Made by a program: the position numbers and the translations under genes
Notes under the pieces: generated by a model
Database searches by the model: none
Told to the model about the DNA's origin: nothing
The model's input: only the letters and a program-made list of their open reading frames with translations
Part shown: piece by piece, positions 8,421 to 17,295 of the stretch
Layout of the letters: each line of letters begins with the position of its first letter
Numbering within the stretch: position 1 is the first letter of the stretch
Assembly: GCF_005887115.1 (NCBI RefSeq)
Contig: NZ_PNCJ01000027.1
Coordinates: 94,234 to 158,233, forward strand
Direction of reading: 5' to 3'
Length of the DNA: 64,000 nucleotides
Source of the DNA: Pseudoalteromonas rubra
GTDB taxonomy: Bacteria; Pseudomonadota; Gammaproteobacteria; Enterobacterales; Alteromonadaceae

Positions 8421-9587
8421 ATGAAAGCACAAGCACTAAAATGGATCTTTCCCTTTGTTGCGTTAGGCCTGGGGGGGGCAGGTTTCGCAGCCGTGAACGC
8501 GGTGGCGAAAAGCGAAGAAGAACAACAGGTCGTAGATACGCGCCCGGTGGTACAGGTCGAGTCGGTTCAGGCACAGGATCATCAGGTACTGATCCAAAGC
8601 TATGGCGAAGTCATGCCGCTGGAAACAACGCAATTGTCTGTTCAGGTAGCAGGAGAGGTTGTTTACTGGCACCCAAGCTTTGTGGCAGGTGGTGTAGTAG
8701 CCAAGGGCGACGTGTTGCTTAGCATTGAGAAAGACAACTACGAAGCCGCGGTACTGCAGGCGGAAGCTCAGTTAGCCAGTGCGCAGGCTGCGTTGATTGA
8801 AGAGCAGGCTCAGGCTGAGGTAGCGGCAGACGAGGCCAAGCGCTTCCCCAATAAGAAGCACACCGATCTGTTCTTACGCAAGCCTCAGGTAATGAGTGCG
8901 AAAGCTGCGGTTAAATCGGCTAAAGCGGCATTGATGCGTGCGCAGCGTGACCTGGACAATTGTGAAGTTGTTGCCCCATTCAATGGTTTAATTGTGTCTC
9001 GTGACGTAGGCCTGGGTCAGTTTGTCTCAACAGGCAGTGTTGTGGCGCAGTTGAATAACATTGAACAAGCCGAAGTGGTGATCCCGATTGCTGGGTTCGA
9101 TTCTGTGTTTTTGCCAGAAACGATCAGCGGGACGAAAGCGACGGTATTTAATAAAGGCGTGAGTGGCTTTTCTCGTGAAGCATACATTGACCGCGACTTG
9201 GGCACGGTAGACACCCAGACCCGAATGAGCAACCTGGTGGTTCGTATTGACGACCCATATGGCCTGAACAGCGACCAGCCAAAAGTGAAGTTTGGTACCT
9301 ATGTTCAGGTGAGCTTCCTGGGCAAAACCCTTAAGCAGATTTACCGACTGCCTCAGGAGCTGGTAAATAACCAAACCGTGTGGCTGTTAAACGACAATGC
9401 TGAACTAGAACCTCGGCAAGTACAGGTTGTCCGTGAAGAAGGGGAGTATTTCCTGGTTGCAGAGGGGCTGAGCAACAGTGACAAAGTAGTCGTGACTTTA
9501 CCTGAATATCCACAGCGCGGTATGGCTGTAAAAGTGGCAGGGGCCGATCAGTCAAACACACAGGGCACCAGCCTGGAAAAGTTATAA
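8421..9587 (+). CDS. RND efflux periplasmic adaptor subunit
   Basis: Membrane fusion protein of 388 residues. It has a signal/anchor at residues about 5-28 (WIFPFVALGLGGAGFAAVNA), a barrel-sandwich half (GEVVYWHPSFVAGGVVAKGDVLLSIE), a short helical hairpin (about 110-165, Ala-rich), the second half (VVAPFNGLIVSRDVGLGQFV), then beta-barrel and membrane-proximal domains. AGGTAAAG precedes the ATG. It lies 15 bases before the RND pump and so forms its adaptor. It belongs to a different subfamily from the HlyD-type adaptor at 3908, so the two export systems are separate units placed side by side. Confidence 0.88.
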   Translation: MKAQALKWIFPFVALGLGGAGFAAVNAVAKSEEEQQVVDTRPVVQVESVQAQDHQVLIQSYGEVMPLETTQLSVQVAGEVVYWHPSFVAGGVVAKGDVLLSIEKDNYEAAVLQAEAQLASAQAALIEEQAQAEVAADEAKRFPNKKHTDLFLRKPQVMSAKAAVKSAKAALMRAQRDLDNCEVVAPFNGLIVSRDVGLGQFVSTGSVVAQLNNIEQAEVVIPIAGFDSVFLPETISGTKATVFNKGVSGFSREAYIDRDLGTVDTQTRMSNLVVRIDDPYGLNSDQPKVKFGTYVQVSFLGKTLKQIYRLPQELVNNQTVWLLNDNAELEPRQVQVVREEGEYFLVAEGLSNSDKVVVTLPEYPQRGMAVKVAGADQSNTQGTSLEKL

Positions 9588-9602
9588 CGGCAGGGACGGA
9601 CA

Positions 9603-12600
9603 ATGAGTGAACAACATACACCCAGGCAAACAGGGCTAATCGCCTATTTTGCACATAACTCGGTTGCTGCCAATCTGATGATGGGTTTTATCCTCATCAT
9701 GGGGATCATCAGTTACTTTACGATCCAGCGGCAGATGTTTCCGAGCATTGAACTGAATCTGATCTCAGTTAATGCAACTTACCCAGGTGCTTCACCACAG
9801 GAAATCGAAGAGAGTATTCTGATTAAGGTCGAAGAGGCCCTTAAGGATGTGACGGAGATAGACAAAGCCGTTTATCGTTCGTTCCGTAACGGGGGGAGCG
9901 TTCAGCTGGAGATAGACACCAGCGCCGAGCTGGCCGACGTGGCCGATAAAGTACGCTCACGGGTCGATGGTATTGCAACCTTCCCGGCGTCGATGGAACC
10001 GATCCGAGTACAGCAAATTGAGTTTACACAGGATGTTGTGCAGATGGCGCTGGTGGCTGATCTGCCGTTAACGCAGCTCAAGCCGTTGGCCAAAGAAGTT
10101 GAAGATGAACTACTGCAATTGTCTAACATTTCTCTGGTTGACCGTAATACGCCTGAATACGAAATTGCCATTGAAGTCGACCCGGATGCATTGCGTCGTT
10201 ACAACATGTCGATGCAAGAGGTGGCGGCTGCAATTAGCCGTTACTCAACCAATGTATCGGCAGGTCAGATCCGCACCAATGCTGGCCTGATCTCGGTGCG
10301 GGTTGAAAACCAGAAGTACCGCGGTAATGAGTTCCGTCGCATTCCGGTCAAGGTAGGAGCGAACGGTGCGAAAGTGCTGTTGCAGGATGTGGCTGAGATC
10401 AAAGATGCCTTTGTAGAAGGTGAGTTTTACTTCAAACTCAACGGGGTCAATGCCGCTTATCTGGCAGTTAAGGCAACCAATGATCAAAACATGGTGCCAA
10501 TTGCCAATACCATCCACTCTTATATTGAAGCAAAGAACAAGACCTTACCGGAAGGGGTTGAACTGACAGCCTTTGTTGATATGACCTATTACCTTGAAGC
10601 GCGTCTGGACATGATGAAAAAGAACATGTTCCAGGGAGCGATACTGGTGGCTATTATGCTGACTATCTTCCTGCGCTTTAAACTGGCGTTCTGGGTGATG
10701 GTCGGTCTGCCTGTGTGTTTCCTGGGTGCAATCATGATGATGCCTGTGTTTGGGATCAGTATGAATATTGTGTCTCTGTTTGCATTTATTATGGTTTTGG
10801 GGATCGTTGTTGATGACGCCATCGTCATAGGGGAAGCTGCCTATACGGAGATAGAACGTAAAGGACCGGGCGTGAATAATGTAGTGATCGGGGCTAAGCG
10901 GGTTGCCACGCCGGCCACCTTCGGTGTACTGACCACCATGGCCGTATTTGCCCCAATGGTGCTATCAAGCGGACCAGAGGCGGCATTCTTTAAGTCTATC
11001 GCCATCGTTGTTATGTTATGTCTGGCATTCAGTCTGATTGAGTCTAAATGGATCTTACCCGCGCACATTGGTCATACTAAGTTTAAGCCTATGCGTGAAG
11101 GCAGCTGGCGCGCCAAATTTAACAAACACTTCTTCGCATTTGTTAATGGACCTTACCGCAACCTGATCGAAAAATGTGTGCAATGGCGCTGGACTGTACT
11201 GTGTGGGTTTATCGGTATGCTGGTATTGAGCGTGTCGCTGATCACCTCGAATCAGGTTCGCTTTGTTGCTATGCCTAAAGTGCCACACGATTATCCTATG
11301 GTGAAACTGACGCTAAACGACAATGCATCGGACTCACAAACACTACAAGCGCTCAGCACCATTGAAAGAATGATGCTGGATGTTGAACAAGAGGTGGAGC
11401 GAGAGTTTGGTCAGGGCATGATCAAGGACATCATGGTATGGAACGAAGGACGCACCGAGGGTAACGTACTGGCTGTTCTGGTTGAAGAGGAAGACCGCCC
11501 CTTTGATGCTTTTGAACTATCTCGTCGCTGGCGCGAAAATATGCCTGCTATCGCGGGTGTAAAGTCTTTGCTCGTCATCGATGATGTAAATGATGAAGGT
11601 CAGGGACAGGGTGAGTTCGGTTATCTGCTGTATGGTCCGGACATCGACATGCTGAACGCTGCGGGCCGACAGTTCATTGCAATGCTACAGCAGGAAAAAG
11701 GTCTGTTTGATGTGAGTTCCAGTATTGACCCTGAAAGTAAAGAGGTGCAGCTGGCATTAAAACAGGTGGCATATGATCTGGGGCTGAGCCTGTCGGACAT
11801 TGCTAACCAGGTGGGCATGAGCTTCTATGGCGGCGAAGCCCAGCGGGTGATCCGTGACGGCGAAGAAATCAAAGTTATGGTACGTTATCCACGACTAGAC
11901 CGTGAGGCCTTCTCGTCACTGAAGCACACGGTCATCACAACACCTGAGGGCAAAGACGTTATGCTGGGTGATGTGGTTGAGTTTGTTGAACGCCCGGGGG
12001 TGAGCTATATCCGTCGTGAAAATGGCTATCGTACGGTCTATATCTACGGCAATATTGATGAACAGGTTATTGAACCGAATCAAGTCGTGGAAAACATCGA
12101 TAAAAACCTGCTACCTAAATTAATGGAACAGTTCCCTGAGGTGAAAACCGAGCTGGGTGGAGATATTGAGGAAGATCAGGCGCAGGCCAATGAGCAGATG
12201 ATGTTCTTCATTGCGGGTATGTTCATTGTTTACATCTTGCTGGCAGTCCCGCTTAAGAGTTATGGCCAGCCATTAATTATTATGTCTGTTATCCCATTCA
12301 GCCTGGTCGGTGCTATCTGGGGACACTGGTTCTTTGGTTTGGATATGAGCATGATGTCGACCTACGGTCTGATTGCGGCAGCGGGTGTTGTTATCAATGA
12401 CTCGCTGGTTATGACGGATTATGTGAATCAGGTGCGCAAAGAAGGTGTAAAACTTAAAGATGCGGTTGTTGAAGCAGGTTGTGCACGATTCCGTGCTATT
12501 ACTCTGACTTCAATCACCACCTTTGCGGGGGTTGTGCCGATTATCTTTGAAACCAGCCTGCAAGCGAAGTTTGTTATTCCTATGGCGGTTTCGCTGGGCT

Positions 12601-12761
12601 TTGCTGTGTTGTTTGCGACACTCATCACGCTTATTCTGGTCCCTTGTTTGTATATCATCCTGATTGATGTCAGCAAGATATTTGGCGACGTGTTCGGTGC
12701 GATTGGCAAAGCTGCGCAGCAGGTATTCAACCGTAATAAGGTGAGTCAGCAGCAAGGCTAA
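9603..12761 (+). CDS. RND-family efflux pump (HAE1/AcrB-like)
   Basis: A 1052-residue inner-membrane proton antiporter subunit. It has the RND plan: one N-terminal helix (FILIMGIISYF), a large periplasmic porter domain (about 45-335), a six-helix bundle, a second porter domain and a last six-helix bundle ending near residue 1030. The proton-relay pair of helix 4 is present in GIVVDDAIVIGEA. Length and layout fit the family, and the last residues are basic. AGGGA precedes the ATG. It pairs with the adaptor upstream; the outer-membrane channel must come from elsewhere. Drug, dye or lipid export is typical of relatives, but the substrate here is unknown. Confidence 0.92.
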   Translation: MSEQHTPRQTGLIAYFAHNSVAANLMMGFILIMGIISYFTIQRQMFPSIELNLISVNATYPGASPQEIEESILIKVEEALKDVTEIDKAVYRSFRNGGSVQLEIDTSAELADVADKVRSRVDGIATFPASMEPIRVQQIEFTQDVVQMALVADLPLTQLKPLAKEVEDELLQLSNISLVDRNTPEYEIAIEVDPDALRRYNMSMQEVAAAISRYSTNVSAGQIRTNAGLISVRVENQKYRGNEFRRIPVKVGANGAKVLLQDVAEIKDAFVEGEFYFKLNGVNAAYLAVKATNDQNMVPIANTIHSYIEAKNKTLPEGVELTAFVDMTYYLEARLDMMKKNMFQGAILVAIMLTIFLRFKLAFWVMVGLPVCFLGAIMMMPVFGISMNIVSLFAFIMVLGIVVDDAIVIGEAAYTEIERKGPGVNNVVIGAKRVATPATFGVLTTMAVFAPMVLSSGPEAAFFKSIAIVVMLCLAFSLIESKWILPAHIGHTKFKPMREGSWRAKFNKHFFAFVNGPYRNLIEKCVQWRWTVLCGFIGMLVLSVSLITSNQVRFVAMPKVPHDYPMVKLTLNDNASDSQTLQALSTIERMMLDVEQEVEREFGQGMIKDIMVWNEGRTEGNVLAVLVEEEDRPFDAFELSRRWRENMPAIAGVKSLLVIDDVNDEGQGQGEFGYLLYGPDIDMLNAAGRQFIAMLQQEKGLFDVSSSIDPESKEVQLALKQVAYDLGLSLSDIANQVGMSFYGGEAQRVIRDGEEIKVMVRYPRLDREAFSSLKHTVITTPEGKDVMLGDVVEFVERPGVSYIRRENGYRTVYIYGNIDEQVIEPNQVVENIDKNLLPKLMEQFPEVKTELGGDIEEDQAQANEQMMFFIAGMFIVYILLAVPLKSYGQPLIIMSVIPFSLVGAIWGHWFFGLDMSMMSTYGLIAAAGVVINDSLVMTDYVNQVRKEGVKLKDAVVEAGCARFRAITLTSITTFAGVVPIIFETSLQAKFVIPMAVSLGFAVLFATLITLILVPCLYIILIDVSKIFGDVFGAIGKAAQQVFNRNKVSQQQG

Positions 12762-12785
12762 CGCCTGCCATATTTAAACTCTGTA

Positions 12786-12816
12786 AAGGCCAGCAATTGC
12801 TGGCCTTTTTAGTTTT
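12786..12816 (+). terminator. Rho-independent terminator of the RND operon
   Basis: A perfect 22-base palindrome (AAGGCCAGC arm, AATT loop, GCTGGCCTT arm) at 12786-12807 is followed by TTTAGTTTT. It lies 24 bases after the pump's stop codon. Confidence 0.9.
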
Positions 12817-12916
12817 ACAAAGCGTCTGTGCTGCTTGCGGTGAATTACATGACATCTCAGGCGTTTATTTGCTATGTTAGGGTGACAATGGTTTTTAACA
12901 AATTAGGAACAAGTGA

Positions 12917-14974
12917 GTGACCAAAACGCTGACCCCGCCCGTGGCTAAAAAAGTGCCACATATCATGACCCACCACCAGGATCAAAGGACAGACAACTAC
13001 TACTGGATGCGTGACGATAATCGTCAGGACCAGCAGATATTGGACCATTTGCATGCCGAAAATGCTTACTGTGAGGCAATGATGGACGAGCACAAAGCAT
13101 TGCAGGACCAGTTGTTTGAAGAAATGAAAGGCCGCATTGTAAAAGATGACAATACGGTGCCCGTCAAAGATGGGCGATTTTGGTATATGAGTGAAGTCAG
13201 TGGTGACGATGAATATTCGCGTCATTACCGTGGCAGCGATGAAGCCATGAGTGACAAGCAATTATTGTTGGATGTCAACGCGCTCGCCAAGGCTTACGAG
13301 TTTTTCGAACTGGGTGATATCGCCGTTAGTCCTGATGATAATTTACTGGCCTACAGCGAAGATACGGACGGGCGACGTATCTATACCGTGCGCTTTAAAG
13401 ACTTACAAAGTGGTGAGATGTTGAGTGACGTATTGACCGAGACCGAAGGGGAAGTGGTTTGGGCCAACGACAATAAAACCGTGTTTTATGTGCGCAAAGA
13501 CTTGCAAACCCTGCTGGGTTATCAGGTTTATCGCCATGTACTAGGCACACCGCAAAGCGATGATCAGCTGGTTTATGAAGAGCAGGACCGTCAGTTTTAT
13601 ATGGGTCTGGGTAAGAGTCGTGATGAAAGTGAAATCTACATTCATCTCGCCGCCACGGAAACCACAGACATCCTGGCGTTGTCGGCCGATGAGCCGCAAG
13701 GTCAGTTTGAGCGTTTACTGACTCGAACCACAGGTCACGAATATGGTCTTGATAAGCTGGGTGAACATTACTACCTGGTCTCTAACCGGGAAGCCAAAAA
13801 CTTCCGCCTGTTACGTGCAACCAAAGAGACGCTGGCCAACCCTGAACAGTGGGAAGAATTGATTGCACATCGTGAACATGTGTTGCTTGAAGGCATGGAG
13901 CTGTTCCACAGTCACTATGTGGTGACAGAGCGAGAGCTTGGGCAGATACGTTTTGTTGTGCATGATTACGCGGGTAACAGTTATCAGCTTAAGTTTGACG
14001 ATGCCTGCTTCTTTGCCGGATTAGGCTATAACCCTGAGCCAGAGGCTGACACTGTTCGGATTTATTATTCAAGTCTGACAACCCCAAGCAGTGTTTATGA
14101 TTTTGCCCTTGTCGGGGGTAAAAAGGTCCTGAAGAAACAGCAGAAAGTATTGGGGGACTTTAATCCTGACTATTATGCTTCTGAGCGATTACATATCCCT
14201 GTCCGTGATGGCGTCGAGGTACCTGTGTCACTGGTTTATCGCAAAGATAAGTTCAGTAAAGATGGCACTAACCCGCTGCTGCAATATGGTTATGGTGCTT
14301 ACGGGATCACCATAGACCCGAATTTCTCGACTAACACGCTAAGCCTGCTGGACCGCGGCTTTGTGTACGCCATTGCGCATATTCGTGGTTCAGAGATGCT
14401 TGGCCGTAATTGGTACGAGCAAGGTAAAAAAGCGCATAAGCAAAATAGCTTTAACGACTTTGAAGACGTCACCCGGGCTTTGGTCGAGCAAGGATATGGT
14501 GCTGCGGATAAAGTGTTCGCGTCTGGCGGCAGTGCTGGGGGTCTGCTGATGGGGGCCGTAGTGAATCAGGCGCCAGAGCTATATCGGGGTATCGGTTGTC
14601 ACGTGCCGTTTTTGGATGTACTAACCACTATGCTGGATGAAAGTATCCCACTGACGACCAATGAATATGATGAGTGGGGCAACCCGAACGATGAGGCGGA
14701 CTACCGTACTATTTTGGCGTATTCACCCTATGACAACCTGCGCGCCGCTGACTATCCTAATATTCTGGTAACAACAGGTCTGCATGATTCTCAGGTGCAA
14801 TACTGGGAACCAATGAAATGGGTGGCCAAATTGCGCGAATTAAAAACGGATAACAATTTGTTGTTATTTAAAACAGATATGGATGCCGGACACGGTGGTG
14901 CGTCGGGTCGCTTTAAAAGCCTGCACGAAAAGGCGCTGGAAATGGCCTTTTTCATTGGCTTACTGGCGCGGTAA
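12917..14974 (+). CDS. ptrB: Oligopeptidase B (prolyl oligopeptidase family S9A)
   Basis: A cytoplasmic serine peptidase that cuts peptides after Arg and Lys. It starts at GTG 12917, with AGGAA seven bases upstream. The 685 residues show an N-terminal strand (IMTHHQDQRTDNYYWMRDD), a seven-blade propeller (about 75-405) that limits access to small peptides, and a C-terminal alpha/beta hydrolase domain. The nucleophile lies in ASGGSAGGLLMG (Ser about 535), with Asp in TTGLHDSQVQYWEP (about 622) and His in DAGHGG (about 657). The acidic region near NEYDEWGNP is typical of the Arg/Lys pocket. It has its own transcript between two intergenic regions. Length matches family members of about 690 residues. 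Confidence 0.93.
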   Translation: MTKTLTPPVAKKVPHIMTHHQDQRTDNYYWMRDDNRQDQQILDHLHAENAYCEAMMDEHKALQDQLFEEMKGRIVKDDNTVPVKDGRFWYMSEVSGDDEYSRHYRGSDEAMSDKQLLLDVNALAKAYEFFELGDIAVSPDDNLLAYSEDTDGRRIYTVRFKDLQSGEMLSDVLTETEGEVVWANDNKTVFYVRKDLQTLLGYQVYRHVLGTPQSDDQLVYEEQDRQFYMGLGKSRDESEIYIHLAATETTDILALSADEPQGQFERLLTRTTGHEYGLDKLGEHYYLVSNREAKNFRLLRATKETLANPEQWEELIAHREHVLLEGMELFHSHYVVTERELGQIRFVVHDYAGNSYQLKFDDACFFAGLGYNPEPEADTVRIYYSSLTTPSSVYDFALVGGKKVLKKQQKVLGDFNPDYYASERLHIPVRDGVEVPVSLVYRKDKFSKDGTNPLLQYGYGAYGITIDPNFSTNTLSLLDRGFVYAIAHIRGSEMLGRNWYEQGKKAHKQNSFNDFEDVTRALVEQGYGAADKVFASGGSAGGLLMGAVVNQAPELYRGIGCHVPFLDVLTTMLDESIPLTTNEYDEWGNPNDEADYRTILAYSPYDNLRAADYPNILVTTGLHDSQVQYWEPMKWVAKLRELKTDNNLLLFKTDMDAGHGGASGRFKSLHEKALEMAFFIGLLAR

Positions 14975-14985
14975 TCGATTGTTTG

Positions 14986-15013
14986 ACACTGACTGATGTG
15001 GATCAGTCAGTGT
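14986..15013. other. Perfect 11-bp hairpin after ptrB
   Basis: ACACTGACTGA at 14986-14996 and TCAGTCAGTGT at 15003-15013 pair fully around a six-base loop, twelve bases after the ptrB stop. No T tract follows, so it may stabilise the mRNA end or act as an imperfect terminator. Confidence 0.5.
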
Positions 15014-15060
15014 GTTGGCCACCAGGCATATCATGTGAAAAATAGACTTGGAGCGCAGGT

Positions 15061-15477
15061 ATGTTTGCAGCACATGGAAAATGGCAGATTAATATTGCCC
15101 CGCCAGTGATTTTTGTGAACCTGATCGGGGCTTTTAACCGTGAAGGGGTTCGGGCGTTTGAGCAACAGGCAGTGACTGAAGTATCATCCTTTCCTGCGGG
15201 GTCGCTACAGCGGGTTGTAATTAATCTGGCTCAGTGTGAGCTGGCAACGTCGGACAGCATGGAGGCACTGCAAAACTATTTTTCAGCAGTGGCATCACGT
15301 GGATATCAGGAAATCGACTTTATTGGTGTGAATGCCTTGTCTCGTCAGTTGCTGACGCGGTTGTGGCAGGATCAGCCTGTGAAAGTACTGTTTTATCTTG
15401 ATGCGGACGCTTATCTGATACAGCATCCTCATTATCGTGATGCGGCGCCTTGGCTCAGGGTATCGACAAATCAATGA
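15061..15477 (+). CDS. Small STAS-like protein of unknown function
   Basis: A 138-residue soluble protein with alternating strands and helices: a strand near VIFVNLIGAFNREGV, a second in RVVINLAQCELATSDSMEAL, and a third in EIDFIGVN. This resembles the STAS/anti-anti-sigma-factor fold, in which a Ser or Thr follows the second strand (here TSDS, about residue 61). The resemblance is by pattern only. GAGCGCAGGT precedes the ATG. It stands alone between ptrB and dps and has its own terminator. A role in a partner-switch or signalling pathway is a guess. Confidence 0.65.
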   Translation: MFAAHGKWQINIAPPVIFVNLIGAFNREGVRAFEQQAVTEVSSFPAGSLQRVVINLAQCELATSDSMEALQNYFSAVASRGYQEIDFIGVNALSRQLLTRLWQDQPVKVLFYLDADAYLIQHPHYRDAAPWLRVSTNQ

Positions 15478-15487
15478 CACAATAAAC

Positions 15488-15512
15488 GGAGAGGCTCAGC
15501 CCCTCCATTTTT
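15488..15512 (+). terminator. Rho-independent terminator after the STAS-like gene
   Basis: GGAGAGGC (15488-15495), loop TCA, GCCCCTCC (15499-15506), one mismatch, then ATTTTT. It lies between two convergent genes. Confidence 0.7.
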
Positions 15513-15519
15513 CAGTCTG

Positions 15520-15987
15520 TTAGGCTAAATAGGCTTTCAACATCCATACCAGCTTCTCTTGTTCTTTGATGTAGTCGCTCATCATCGCAGCTGTACCTTC
15601 ATCGCTCGCATCGCCTGCTTGCTGCAAAATACCGCGCTGCATTTTTATCAGGGTGGTAAACCCGTCCAGTAGGTACTTCACCGCTTCCTGGCCATCGCTG
15701 ATCCCTTTGGCCTCTTTGATTTGGCTGTGTTCAAGGTAATCACTGAAAGCATGCAGCGGCGTGCCCTCTATGGTCAGAATACGTTCCGCGATTTCATCCA
15801 CCTGCAGTAAAAGCTGATTGTAAATCTCTTCAAACTTGACGTGCAGCTCAAAGAAATTCCGACCTTTGATGTTCCAGTGAACACTGCGGGCATTCATATA
15901 TTGGATCTGATAACTACTTAACAGGGTATTGAGGTTGCTTACTAACGCCTGACTCTTCTGGCTGTCTAATCCAATGCTGTTGCTCAT
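15520..15987 (-). CDS. dps: Dps-family ferritin-like protein
   Basis: A 155-residue four-helix-bundle protein that stores iron and protects DNA from peroxide by oxidising ferrous iron. The ferroxidase ligands of the family are visible: His in MNARSVHWNIKGRNFFELH (HW and FFELH), then Glu/Asp in KFEEIYNQLLLQVDEIAERI. A dodecamer with interface sites is expected. Dps proteins usually respond to oxidative stress or starvation, but I found no clear OxyR site. AGGAGT precedes the ATG. It is convergent with the STAS-like gene and separated from the next plus-strand gene by 469 bases. Confidence 0.93.
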   Translation of the reverse strand: MSNSIGLDSQKSQALVSNLNTLLSSYQIQYMNARSVHWNIKGRNFFELHVKFEEIYNQLLLQVDEIAERILTIEGTPLHAFSDYLEHSQIKEAKGISDGQEAVKYLLDGFTTLIKMQRGILQQAGDASDEGTAAMMSDYIKEQEKLVWMLKAYLA

Positions 15988-16240
15988 AGTTTACTCCTGT
16001 ATTGCGGTTAAAAAAGAAGACGCAAACCCGTTGCGTCTGAGTGATTCTTAGTGTGACTAAAAAGGCGGCAGATGCCAAATGGGAAAAGTCGATTGCAGGC
16101 ATCAACATTATTGAAGACGGCATCGCACAAGCTGCGCCACACTGTTGGACAAAAGCTTATACAACAGCGGCTTAATCTGCACTTAATGATGCTTAAAGTT
16201 TGCCAATTTGATGCTCAAAGTCATAACAAAGACCACTAAG

Positions 16241-16254
16241 TTGATCTATCTCAA
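16241..16254 (+). promoter_or_regulatory. Upstream FNR-type site
   Basis: TTGATCTATCTCAA matches the FNR/CRP-family consensus TTGATNNNNATCAA at nine of ten fixed bases. Its centre (16247.5) is exactly 50 bases, about five helical turns, upstream of the second site, so a second dimer would bind the same DNA face. Confidence 0.6.
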
Positions 16255-16290
16255 GCAGAAAATAGGTTGCTTTTTCGTCGCTTTGGGAAT

Positions 16291-16331
16291 TTGATTCAGG
16301 TCAAAATTTCCCCGGCTAGGGGGCGCATAAT
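16291..16331 (+). promoter_or_regulatory. Class-II FNR-type promoter
   Basis: TTGATTCAGGTCAA at 16291-16304 matches TTGATNNNNATCAA at nine of ten fixed bases. A -10 hexamer CATAAT lies at 16326-16331, which puts the expected start near 16339 and the site centre at about -41.5, the classical position for an FNR-activated promoter that lacks a -35. This predicts induction at low oxygen. Confidence 0.65.
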
Positions 16332-16456
16332 GGCTTCAACAGGCAGAAGATGTGGATAGAACCAAGGTTATCTGAAACGCACATCTGAGCCATTTACTTA
16401 GATTTTTTAGGCGTGTCAGAGCACTGCATACAGGTGCCATACCCAAGGAGCGTATC

Positions 16457-16666
16457 ATGCAAGGTAAAACCCCTTCTCAACATAAATCCGAAATTGCTGT
16501 GGTTGTTATTGCACTACTGACGTTTGTGGTTGGTCTGGTCGGCCACCTGGCAGGTGCAAGTTACGCGAATTCAGACGCATTCGGCTATATTGCTGCGCCG
16601 ATCCCCCTGATTGTTGGGATCATTGCGCTGGTAGCCTATAAAATAGCTGCAAATGGCGATCACTGA
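16457..16666 (+). CDS. 69-residue inner-membrane protein, probably oxygen-regulated
   Basis: A small protein with a short polar N-terminus (MQGKTPSQHKSE), a membrane helix (about residues 12-34, IAVVVIALLTFVVGLVGHLAG), a short periplasmic turn (SYANSDAFGY) and a second helix (about 45-65). AAGGAG lies eight bases before the ATG. I do not recognise a named family. Two FNR-type sites upstream suggest expression under low oxygen, so it may be an accessory of respiration or a membrane stress protein; that is inference. Its stop overlaps the end of the convergent hydrolase gene by seven bases. Confidence 0.75.
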   Translation: MQGKTPSQHKSEIAVVVIALLTFVVGLVGHLAGASYANSDAFGYIAAPIPLIVGIIALVAYKIAANGDH

Positions 16667-17265
16667 GACCGCTGCAGTATCTCAACGATGTAGTTGAGCA
16701 CAGTACGAGAGTAAATTAAGGTGGTATGGCTGAGGCGAAAGATTTTGTGCTCGGCCATGCCTTTTAACTTAGTTTCATCCAGCAGCACAGTACCATCTGA
16801 GCGACTGCCCTTTTTCAGCAGCGGCATCAGGCCAATTGGCAGATCTCCGGCGATGCTATATAACTTGGCTTTAAATGGCCAGTTATGCTGCTGACTGAGC
16901 AAGTATTCCACACTATTTCTGAGCACCATATCAAAACCATGGTCATGCATATGCTTGGCGATATAGCTGCCTTTGTGTGGTGTCCCCAGCGTGATGACTT
17001 TGCTGATAGCCTGGCTGGCCTCAGACTGGTGGGTGAGATAATCTCGGGCAACCAGCCCACCCATTGAGTGGCACACCAGCGCAGCATCATGGCCCGCCAC
17101 GAAGGCGTCTATCTGCGCAAAGATAGTCTGTTTGTCTGGCGTCAGCGTGTTATAGCTGAGGTTTAGGATCTCGAAGCCGAGCTTTTCCAGGCGCTCACAC
17201 AGCGGGCGCATGACAAATCCTGACATATACAATCCATGTAAAACGACGACTCTGGTTACTGCCAT
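16660..17265 (-). CDS. Lipase-like alpha/beta hydrolase
   Basis: A 201-residue compact hydrolase with the start of the fold (VVVLHGLYMSGFVMRPL, an oxyanion-hole HG motif), the nucleophile elbow CHSMGGLVARDYL (Ser about residue 68) and a final His that may be in LSHTTLIYSR. The length and the HSMGG motif are those of small triacylglycerol-lipase-like esterases or palmitoyl-protein-thioesterase-like proteins. There is no signal peptide, so it acts in the cytoplasm. It lies 30 bases after the yaeQ-type gene on the same strand, and both may be read together. The substrate is unknown. Confidence 0.85.
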   Translation of the reverse strand: MAVTRVVVLHGLYMSGFVMRPLCERLEKLGFEILNLSYNTLTPDKQTIFAQIDAFVAGHDAALVCHSMGGLVARDYLTHQSEASQAISKVITLGTPHKGSYIAKHMHDHGFDMVLRNSVEYLLSQQHNWPFKAKLYSIAGDLPIGLMPLLKKGSRSDGTVLLDETKLKGMAEHKIFRLSHTTLIYSRTVLNYIVEILQRSQ

Positions 17266-17295
17266 TGTGCTTACCTCTTGTGCATCTGGGTGAGG

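Larger units (their letters stand above)
15988..16456. other. 469-base divergent intergenic region
   Basis: The left part holds the leader of dps (AGGAGT binding site just before its ATG). The middle and right parts hold two FNR-type sites and a -10 hexamer facing the 69-residue membrane protein gene, listed separately. From the predicted start near 16339 the mRNA would have a leader of about 118 bases. No gene or strong hairpin was seen in it. Confidence 0.6.
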
